Below, in pieces: positions 1 through 5,789 of a stretch of 8,375 nucleotides of DNA. The translations under genes and the position numbers were made by a program. The stretch's first letter is position 1. The number at the start of each line of letters is the position of its first letter. The DNA is from Woeseiaceae bacterium (GTDB taxonomy: Bacteria > Pseudomonadota > Gammaproteobacteria > Steroidobacterales > Woeseiaceae), in contig JALHUQ010000310.1 of NCBI GenBank assembly GCA_022866645.1, positions 1 through 8,375 of the forward strand, written 5' to 3'. The notes under the pieces were generated by a model, which was not told the DNA's origin, did not search any database, and worked only from the letters and a program-made list of their open reading frames with translations.

Positions 1-146
1 ATTGCTTACAAGAGCATTAAGTGACCGTCTGCTTCGGGTTACGAGCCGTCATCTTACCGCAGATTTTTCGACCGGCTGCTATGCGATGTGAAGCGGCCCC
101 TCAGTTGGCCTCCTGGCGACCGTCTCAGAACGGCCAATAGCGGCCA
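1..146 (-). repeat. Dispersed intergenic repeat, left copy
   Basis: Read on the minus strand, positions 146 down to 44 match positions 5381-5483 on the plus strand: the core (135-44 against 5392-5483) has 84 of 92 bases identical by hand alignment, with no gaps, and most differences are transitions. The next 11 bases (146-136) add 8 matches. Similarity continues weakly below position 44 (about 13 of 22), so the element probably reaches the window edge or beyond. It contains no reading frame of note. It lies about 250 bp downstream of the lipoprotein gene and in the same orientation as that gene. The family is not one I can name; it looks like a dispersed intergenic repeat of the type common in gammaproteobacteria. 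Confidence 0.85.
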
Positions 147-297
147 TCGAAAAACCTCGCTACGAGGGTGGCGTAATCTGATTCGCTAGTCCAATTTACT
201 CTATCTCTTGCGATCTCGGAACCATTGCCGCCAAACCGTCATCCAGCAATTTTTCGATGTACCCGCATATCATCCAGCCAGCCCGATGCCCAGTATG

Positions 298-396
298 GTG
301 ACCATCCGGATTCTCGCAATTCAGCTGTGGAACAAGCCATTTACCGCCGTCAGGAAACGGGTTTACCGGCCCCTCAGTTTTCCGGCTGCGTCTCTA
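298..396 (-). repeat. Probable decayed third copy of the dispersed repeat
   Basis: Four short blocks occur in the same order and orientation as in the left copy: GTGACC (298-303 against 21-26), TTACCGC (341-347 against 54-60), the 13-mer CGGCCCCTCAGTT (367-379 against 94-106) and CGTCTC (389-394 against 121-126). Spacings differ by about 5 to 14 bp, which would need small indels. Only the 13-mer is individually striking, so this is an inference from collinearity. If real, the repeat starts at or within the last codons of the lipoprotein gene. The gap 147-297 holds nothing else I can identify. Confidence 0.4.
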
Positions 397-1125
397 GTAC
401 ATGGCCAGGTCAGAAATGATTTGGCTGGATATTTGTTGAATAGCGCTGCTAATGCTAGTGTCTGCGAAATCGCTCTTATCATCCAGCCATACATCCAGAC
501 TGGCATAAGGACTGGCATACTCATAGTCCTTCACTACGAGCGCCTTCCCTTTCCTAGGTGGCTTGTCAGATTTTTTCTTGACCGTTACGCTGACCTGCAG
601 AATGGCGCGAACCTGATTATCGTGAGTCGAGGCGAGTATCAGGTTCTGCACCTCCACCCTGACTGTGGTTTGCGGCTCAGTGGAAGTCAGGTCCCAGTAC
701 CTTGCCGCCCGATCATTAACATTGGTCGTCAGCTCTGCCAGTTTATCGTGGGACTCGTTCAAGCGGAGCATCCTGTCACGCAGTTGGGTCGCCTGCTCGG
801 CGGACAAGTTACCACCGGTACTGACGACCGCTCCCGCTGTTCCTCCCGCGATAGCCCCTACGGCAGCGCCAAAAGGGACACAAAGAATCGCGAGTGGACC
901 ACAAGTCAGACCAGCAAGTCCGCCACTCACCGCACCGCCTCCGGCGCCTTTTTTCAAATCTTTGCCGACAGCGTCGTTTTTCAATTCGGTTTGGCCGTCA
1001 GCGGTCGGACTCACAGCGACAACGATGGACACCGTTTCACCCTTTGGGATTTGAGCCAGTTTTGGCACGCTCGCACAACCGGACAGGATGATAATGGTCA
1101 GAATCACAATCGCTATTCTTTTCAT
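394..1125 (-). CDS. Glycine-zipper outer-membrane-type lipoprotein, function unknown
   Basis: The 243-residue product starts with a short positive n-region (MKR), a hydrophobic stretch and the lipobox LSGC, giving a lipidated Cys17. It is therefore predicted to be exported by Sec, processed by signal peptidase II and anchored in a membrane facing the periplasm. Residues 60-101 form a Gly/Ala-rich stretch with GxxxG-like spacing (a glycine zipper), interrupted by Cys75 and Cys82 within CGPLAILC. Such zippers in other lipoproteins pack helices in or on membranes. The C-terminal 140 residues are polar and include a lysine-rich segment near KVTVKKKSDKPPRKGK-like sequence; no enzymatic motif is visible. 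A GGAG ribosome-binding site ends about 8 bases before the ATG at 1125, supporting this start. The gene is divergent from the M1 peptidase, with an IS30 element in between. I do not recognise the family, so no gene symbol is given. Confidence 0.8.
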   Translation of the reverse strand: MKRIAIVILTIIILSGCASVPKLAQIPKGETVSIVVAVSPTADGQTELKNDAVGKDLKKGAGGGAVSGGLAGLTCGPLAILCVPFGAAVGAIAGGTAGAVVSTGGNLSAEQATQLRDRMLRLNESHDKLAELTTNVNDRAARYWDLTSTEPQTTVRVEVQNLILASTHDNQVRAILQVSVTVKKKSDKPPRKGKALVVKDYEYASPYASLDVWLDDKSDFADTSISSAIQQISSQIISDLAMY

Positions 1126-1174
1126 GACGAGTTCTCCGGGGTCAGTCAGCGCCTGTCATTATTCTTGCTAGGTA

Positions 1175-1194
1175 CCGTGCGAATACTAGCACGG
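1175..1194. promoter_or_regulatory. Inverted repeat upstream of the lipoprotein gene
   Basis: CCGTGC (1175-1180) and GCACGG (1189-1194) are perfect inverted halves around an 8-base centre. On the minus strand the centre holds TAGTAT, a plausible -10 hexamer for the lipoprotein gene, 50-70 bases before its start. No good -35 is seen. It could be an operator or an mRNA hairpin; evidence is limited to the symmetry and position. Confidence 0.25.
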
Positions 1195-1246
1195 AGGCAG
1201 CATACGATTATTCAGCAACGTAAATTCTCGCGACTCGCAACGTCCA

Positions 1247-1281
1247 CTTTGGGTTGCGGTTTCAACCGATCGACGCAACAC
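1247..1281 (+). repeat. IS30-family left terminal inverted repeat
   Basis: Bases 1247-1268 are perfectly complementary to 2470-2491. After mismatches at 1269, 1271 and 1272, pairing resumes to 1281. It overlaps the 3' end of the transposase gene, whose stop codon is at 1262-1264. Confidence 0.92.
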
Positions 1282-2422
1282 ATTGGCTAAATCGTTCGGC
1301 CGGTGTTTCGAAGTCTAACGTTTCTCGCGGTCGTTCGTTCAGTTGTCTTGCAACGGCATTCAGTTTGTTCTGATGGATGTTCGACAGATCCATACCTTTG
1401 GGGAAGTACTGTCGCAGTAGTCCATTGACCTGCTCGTTGGAACCGCGCTGCCAGGGGCTTTGCGGGTCACAGAAGTAAACTTCAACATCCGTCGCCAGCG
1501 AGAAGCGCTTGTGATCGGCCAACTCTTTGCCTCGATCCCAGGTCAGTGACTTATAGAGTTCCCGTGGCAACTTGTGCGCTTGTTTAATAAGTGCGTTGAC
1601 GACGGTCTCAGTATCTTTGCCGTCGGTGCGAACCAGCATGCAATAGCGTGTGTGGCGTTCCACCAGTGTCGCGATCTGACTGTTGTTACTGCCGCACAAA
1701 AGATCGCCTTCCCAGTGACCGGGCACAGCGCGATCCTCGACTTCAGCGGGTCGCTCGCGGATCGATACGGCATCCGTGATTTGCCCATGATCCGGCGTCT
1801 TCTGAGTGTGGTGTCGGGAACGACGCATCGTACGGCGGCGGCGCAGATGCGCTACCAGCTCCTTCTTCAGAGCCCCGCGCGCCTGGATAAACAGTGTCTT
1901 GTAGATCGTTTCGTGGGACACCCGGCAGTCCTCGTCGTGTGGGTACAGGCGCTTCAGCCGACCGGCAATCTGCCACGGCGACCAACGCTGCCGCAACAGC
2001 TCGGCCACCGTCATTGCCAGCGGCCGATTCAGTGCCAGTTTACAGCGCTTCGGCCGGCACGATCGATCCCAGGCTGCCTGCTCAGCGGCGTGGGCGCGGT
2101 AGCTGTCGAGACCGCCGTTCCGGTTGAGTTCCCGGCTGATCGTTGAGGGTGCGCGACCGAGTCGCAATGCGATGGAACGTAACGATCGGCCGGCGGCAAG
2201 ACCCCGGGAAATCTCTTCGCGTTCGGCCAAGGTCAGCGACCGACTCGAGCGTCTTCGTGCCGGCGGACGAATGCCACCGGTGCGAGACAGAATCCCCTGT
2301 ATCGATGAATGACTGCGACCAAAATGACGAGCAATAGAGCCAAGTGTTTCGCCTTTCTGCCAGCGATCCCACATCAACGCCTTGTCGGCTTCCGTATAGT
2401 AAATCCGCTTTGGATACTTCAT
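1262..2422 (-). CDS. IS30-family DDE transposase
   Basis: This enzyme cuts and joins the ends of its own insertion sequence. Numbering from the ATG at 2422 gives 386 residues. The N-terminal third holds two helix-turn-helix-like segments: one around residues 20-50 (ending near HSSIQGILSR), the second at about 65-105 (LTLAEREEISRGLAAG then STISRELNRNGG), the usual IS30 DNA-binding arrangement. The catalytic core has all three acids: Asp240 in GHWEGD, Asp296 in LTWDRGKE and Glu330 in WQRGSNEQVNGLLRQYFPKG, with the family-typical 33 residues between the second Asp and the Glu. An in-frame ATG exists at 2431, but GGAGG abuts it; the same GGAGG is about 9 bases from the ATG at 2422, so the latter is preferred. 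A weak -10 (TATAGA) lies just upstream. The gene looks uninterrupted, so transposition may still be possible. Confidence 0.95.
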   Translation of the reverse strand: MKYPKRIYYTEADKALMWDRWQKGETLGSIARHFGRSHSSIQGILSRTGGIRPPARRRSSRSLTLAEREEISRGLAAGRSLRSIALRLGRAPSTISRELNRNGGLDSYRAHAAEQAAWDRSCRPKRCKLALNRPLAMTVAELLRQRWSPWQIAGRLKRLYPHDEDCRVSHETIYKTLFIQARGALKKELVAHLRRRRTMRRSRHHTQKTPDHGQITDAVSIRERPAEVEDRAVPGHWEGDLLCGSNNSQIATLVERHTRYCMLVRTDGKDTETVVNALIKQAHKLPRELYKSLTWDRGKELADHKRFSLATDVEVYFCDPQSPWQRGSNEQVNGLLRQYFPKGMDLSNIHQNKLNAVARQLNERPRETLDFETPAERFSQCVASIG

Positions 2423-2456
2423 CTGCAACATCCTCCTCTCTATACTCAGAGATTAG

Positions 2457-2491
2457 GTGTTGCGTTCACCGGTTGAAACCGCAACCCAAAG
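2457..2491 (-). repeat. IS30-family right terminal inverted repeat
   Basis: This is the partner of the left end: 22 perfectly matched bases at the outer edge and 32 of 35 overall. It lies upstream of the transposase gene and about 150 bp upstream of the M1 peptidase start, so the IS has replaced or displaced whatever upstream region those divergent genes originally had. Confidence 0.92.
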
Positions 2492-2627
2492 GAGCCGTTC
2501 GCGGTTTCATCTTTGCACATCACTGTCTCACCGAATGAATGGACGCGATCTCCCGATCAGCCACTGTGCCCCGGTTCGTCTTCGGGTTGAATGGCAGCTC
2601 GGTTGGTCCTGGTATACGGGTATATAG

Positions 2628-2635
2628 GAAGGAGG
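2628..2635 (+). promoter_or_regulatory. Strong Shine-Dalgarno setting the M1 peptidase start
   Basis: A purine-rich GGAAGGAGG-type sequence ends at 2635, six bases before the ATG at 2642. This spacing is ideal and selects 2642 over the upstream in-frame ATG at 2591 and the downstream ATG at 2681, neither of which has a comparable site. Confidence 0.75.
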
Positions 2636-2641
2636 CGCCAA

Positions 2642-5359
2642 ATGAGCAATCATAATTACTTCACTAGCCGTCGGGTAATTATGAAAAGTTTGCTGCTGAC
2701 CTGTTTGCTGCCCTTTCCTTTATTTGTCGTGGTTGGCTGTAATCCATCTCGAGACGCCGGCGCAAATTCGGTTTCATATATCGCTCCGGCGGGCAAACTC
2801 CCGGGCGGTGTGCGCCCACAGGCTTACCGACTGAATTTGCTGTTGGATCCACGTCGCGATGATTTTTCCGGTCGTGTCGAGATCGATGTTCAGCTCGAGA
2901 GCCCCACCAAGCGGATCTGGCTGCATGGTGAAGACCTGCGGGTTGCCAAGGTCCGCGCGATTCTGCCAGCGGGGCAGGAGGTAGCGGCTGACTATGAAGA
3001 ATTTGAAGACTCAGGTGTGGCTTCGCTTAGTTTCGCCGATGAAGTGCCGGCCGGATTTGTCACGCTGAGCCTGCAATACAGTGCCGCCTTCAACCGCAAC
3101 CTTGCAGGGCTGTTCAAAGTTGAAGAGCAGGGCGACGCCTACGTGCTGGCGAAAACTGAATCTATTCAGGCGCGTAAGTATCTTCCGGGTTTCGACGAGC
3201 CTGGGCTGAAAGCCACCTTTGACATCGTCCTGACAATTCCTGCCGGCTATGTCGCCATCAGCAATGCACCCGAAATCTCACGCAAGCCGGAAGGTGAAGG
3301 TCTGGAGTCGGTCACCTTTGCCACCACGCGCCCAATGCCCACGTATTTGCTGTCCTTGTCCGTCGGTCCCTTCGATATCGTTGAGCGCGCCGCGATACCG
3401 CCGAGCGAATTTCGCTCAAGGCCGGTCCAGTTACGCGGTATTGCCCGTAAAGGGCGCGGCGCCGATATGAACTATATTCTCGATATCACGCCGCGCATGG
3501 TGGAGATTTTCGAGCGACAGCTGCAGCGCCCGTATCCGTATCAAAAGCTCGATATTGTCGCAGCGCCGCAGTGGCCTAGCGGCGCCACCGAACTCTCAGC
3601 GGCAATCACGTATCGGGAACAGACTATTCTTTTGGGTGACGAACCAGCGCCGGGTGCGCGCTTGTCGTTGTTGCAGGTGCATGCACATGAACTTTCACAC
3701 ATGTGGTTCGGCAACCTAGTAACACCGCCATGGTGGGACGACCTGTGGCTAAAAGAAGGCATTGCAAGCTGGAGTGAGCCGGTGATTTTGCGGGTTTTTG
3801 AGCCGGATGGCGGACACGACCTGGATGCCTTGGTTTCGTCCATAGGCGCAATGCTTCAGGATTCTCTGGCCAGCACACGCGCCATTCGTGAACCCATTGC
3901 CGAAAACAGTAATATTCGTAACGCCTACGACTCCATTACCTATTCAAAAAGCCTGGGCGTAATCCACATGGTTGACCAGTATTTCGGCGCTGAGAAATTT
4001 CGTAGTGCAATGGGTCGGTACGTTGAAGCCTTCGCCGATGGCGTGGCAGATTCGTCGGACTTTTACGCAGTGATCGGCGAGGAAACCAATACTCCGGAGT
4101 TGACAGAAACCTTCCGCAGCTTCGTTGAACAAAAAGGTGTACCGCTATTGGATCTTGAACTGCAATGCGGTGGCGAATCATCCCCTATGCTTCAGATTCA
4201 TCAGCGCCGCTACAAACCACTTGGGTCGTCGATTGTTGATTCCGGGCAGAAATGGACCGTTCCCGTTTGCCTGCGCAGCGACAGAGTCGCACAGCAGTGC
4301 CTTATGCTGACCGAGTCCGATCAGGCCGTTAGACTGCAGGGCGAAAGCTGCCCGCAGTGGTTACTGCCCAATGCAGGCGGCAGCGGTTACTACCGTTGGA
4401 ACATGGCCGAGGCTCAGTGGCAGGGACTGCTGCAGAATTTTACCGAGTTCAAACCGGCGGAAGCGCTATCAATCATCGACAGCGCTTTTGCTGCTTACGA
4501 GGCAGGCACCTTATCCGAGTCTGTACTATTGCAGGTCGTGCAGCAGTCGGCAAAATCGGACAAACGCCAGGTTCTCATGGCGCCACTTGCGTTCCTGCAA
4601 AAATATCACCGCAATTACCTTGGTAGCGCAGACCAACCTGCATTTCTCCAGTTCGCACAGGCTCTTTATCAACCGGTGCTGGACCGAACCGCCGATAGCT
4701 CGAGTCGCGATCAGCAGTTATTGCACCGCGAACTGATGAATTTCATGGCGCTGACAGCCAAGGACCCGGACGCGCGGCGACAAATGCTGGCAAAGGCCTA
4801 CGCTTTCACAGGCTTCGGCGTGATGCGAGACGCGCGGGCACTGGATTCCGATTTGTATTCGACCGCGCTTACAGTGGCGCTTCAGGACTCCGGAGGCGCG
4901 TTTTTGCCGCATCTGTTGAAAGTTCGCAGCGAACTGGATGATCCGCTGTTTGAGCGTGCCAGCGCCGATGCAATAGGCAGCAATTTGAATCCCGATCAGT
5001 TGGACCAGATTCATGATCTGGTGCTAAGCGATGAAATTGGCGCGCGCGAAGCGGTCGGCCTGATGCACGCTGCACTGCTTGAGCCGGAATTGCGCGAACA
5101 GCACTGGCAATGGTTTGTCCGAAACTTTGTCGCTGTAGTCGCGAAGATTCCGGAACAATCGCGTCGCAACACGCCCGCGCTCGCTAGCGCTTTCTGCGAC
5201 GCTGACAAAATTGAGGAATTGAGGCAGTTGTTTCGCGAGCACGGCGGATTAACGCCCGGGTATCTGCGCAGTCTCTCGCAGACAGAGGAGCAGATTCAGC
5301 TATGTGTAGCTCTACGGGAACGGGGACGGGCGTTTGCCAGCATCCTGACAGCACAGTAG
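2642..5359 (+). CDS. M1-family zinc aminopeptidase, predicted lipoprotein
   Basis: This protein is predicted to remove N-terminal amino acids from peptides using one zinc ion. From the ATG at 2642 it has 905 residues, close to the usual aminopeptidase N length. Residues 1-33 form a lipoprotein signal ending VVVGC, with lipidated Cys33. The n-region carries SRRVIMK (residues 9-15), which resembles a twin-arginine motif. An N-terminal beta domain (about 45-250) is followed by the thermolysin-like domain: zinc ligands His349, His353 and Glu372, with catalytic Glu350 in HELSH and an 18-residue spacing to WLKEG, and the transition-state Tyr434 in ITYSKS. The substrate N-terminus-binding motif, usually GAMEN, reads GATEL (314-318), keeping Glu317. 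From about residue 570 (GGSGYYRW) a helical ERAP1_C-like domain runs to the end. A dispersed repeat follows 21 bp after the stop. No convincing sigma-70 promoter was found; TTGAAT at 2587 is a weak candidate -35. A start at 2681 would give a conventional Sec lipoprotein signal instead. Confidence 0.93.
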   Translation: MSNHNYFTSRRVIMKSLLLTCLLPFPLFVVVGCNPSRDAGANSVSYIAPAGKLPGGVRPQAYRLNLLLDPRRDDFSGRVEIDVQLESPTKRIWLHGEDLRVAKVRAILPAGQEVAADYEEFEDSGVASLSFADEVPAGFVTLSLQYSAAFNRNLAGLFKVEEQGDAYVLAKTESIQARKYLPGFDEPGLKATFDIVLTIPAGYVAISNAPEISRKPEGEGLESVTFATTRPMPTYLLSLSVGPFDIVERAAIPPSEFRSRPVQLRGIARKGRGADMNYILDITPRMVEIFERQLQRPYPYQKLDIVAAPQWPSGATELSAAITYREQTILLGDEPAPGARLSLLQVHAHELSHMWFGNLVTPPWWDDLWLKEGIASWSEPVILRVFEPDGGHDLDALVSSIGAMLQDSLASTRAIREPIAENSNIRNAYDSITYSKSLGVIHMVDQYFGAEKFRSAMGRYVEAFADGVADSSDFYAVIGEETNTPELTETFRSFVEQKGVPLLDLELQCGGESSPMLQIHQRRYKPLGSSIVDSGQKWTVPVCLRSDRVAQQCLMLTESDQAVRLQGESCPQWLLPNAGGSGYYRWNMAEAQWQGLLQNFTEFKPAEALSIIDSAFAAYEAGTLSESVLLQVVQQSAKSDKRQVLMAPLAFLQKYHRNYLGSADQPAFLQFAQALYQPVLDRTADSSSRDQQLLHRELMNFMALTAKDPDARRQMLAKAYAFTGFGVMRDARALDSDLYSTALTVALQDSGGAFLPHLLKVRSELDDPLFERASADAIGSNLNPDQLDQIHDLVLSDEIGAREAVGLMHAALLEPELREQHWQWFVRNFVAVVAKIPEQSRRNTPALASAFCDADKIEELRQLFREHGGLTPGYLRSLSQTEEQIQLCVALRERGRAFASILTAQ

Positions 5360-5380
5360 AGCAACGAGAGACTTTCGCAG

Positions 5381-5538
5381 TGTCCGCTTGTGGCCGTTCT
5401 GAGACGGTCGCTAGGAAGCTAACTGAGGGGCTGCTTCACATCGCATAGCAGTCGGTCGAAAAATCTGAGGCAATATGACGGCTGCTGACCCATAGGCGAC
5501 ATTCAAAGGCTTGACGTTGAACGTCTGCTATCGGAATC
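5381..5538 (+). repeat. Dispersed intergenic repeat, right copy
   Basis: This is the inverted partner of the repeat at the left edge: 5381-5483 matches 146-44 in reverse complement at 92 of 103 positions. Its distal end carries a long imperfect palindrome (5492-5504 with 5519-5531, 10 of 13 pairs), with a smaller perfect hairpin GACGT-TGA-ACGTC at 5513-5525 overlapping it. It starts 21 bp after the M1 peptidase stop codon, in the sense orientation, and could fold in the 3' end of that transcript. No T-run follows the hairpins, so it is not a canonical intrinsic terminator. The distal end merges with the tRNA-Gly remnant. Confidence 0.85.
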
Positions 5539-5592
5539 AAAGGTCCACCATCAGCTTGGGAAGCTGATGTTCTACCGTTGAACTACACCCGC
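5527..5592 (-). pseudogene. tRNA-Gly(CCC) remnant 1, 3' half broken
   Basis: On the minus strand, 5592 begins GCGGGTGTAGTTCAA, the acceptor 5' strand and D arm of a bacterial tRNA-Gly; the D loop keeps GG. The anticodon arm ATCAGC-TTCCCAA-GCTGAT is perfectly paired, with anticodon CCC at 5560-5558. After that, a T-loop-like TTTGATTC survives, but its flanking stem does not pair and no CACCCGC acceptor strand or CCA follows; the sequence instead enters the dispersed repeat. A TAGAAT box (5656-5651) lies about 59 bases upstream. It is therefore a 5' half-tRNA rather than a working tRNA gene. The remainder of this gap (5593-5789) includes the palindrome TCCGGGGCCCGGA (5663-5675) and no gene. Confidence 0.8.
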
Positions 5593-5789
5593 TTGTCAGG
5601 GAGTTACGCCTCATTTGGGCCTGGCTGAGCATAAAAGTGAGAGTACGGGGATTCTAAGCGATTCCGGGGCCCGGAGAGAAGAGATTCAGCGTTAGCCCCC
5701 CTTTACGTGCAATACCTGATCTGGAACTCGAATATGCATATCTGGATCGGAATGATCAGCGTACCTGCCTAAACGGACAAGCTAACGAA

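Larger units (their letters stand above)
1247..2491 (-). mobile_element. IS30-family insertion sequence, apparently intact
   Basis: A single transposase gene is enclosed by terminal inverted repeats of 22 perfectly matched bases (1247-1268 and 2470-2491). Pairing continues inward to 1281/2457, giving 32 matches over 35. Total length is about 1245 bp, within the usual IS30-family range. The transposase stop codon lies inside the left inverted repeat. The element sits between two divergent genes and interrupts neither reading frame. The 2-3 bp target duplication typical of the family is not evident in the flanks (CCA on the left, GAG on the right), so the exact outer base is uncertain by one or two positions, or the duplication has been lost. 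Confidence 0.92.

Noticed and set aside
208..1290. Plus-strand open frame of 360 codons
   Set aside because: It runs antisense across the whole lipoprotein gene and into the IS30 end, has no signal, domain or ribosome-binding site, and its sequence is low-complexity antisense translation. The minus-strand gene has a signal peptide and a good ribosome-binding site.
1574..2146. Plus-strand open frame of 190 codons
   Set aside because: It lies wholly antisense to the transposase, which has all family motifs; the open frame is a by-product of GC-rich codon use.
2591..2641. Upstream in-frame ATG for the M1 peptidase
   Set aside because: No ribosome-binding site precedes 2591, and the extra 17 residues would place charged sequence ahead of the signal peptide. 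The strong Shine-Dalgarno is placed for 2642.
5527..5592. Functional tRNA-Gly
   Set aside because: The T stem does not pair and there is no acceptor 3' strand or CCA, so only the 5' half is present.
5663..5675. Intrinsic terminator for the S9 peptidase at TCCGGGGCCCGGA
   Set aside because: The palindrome leaves only one central base for a loop, and no T-run follows on the minus strand.
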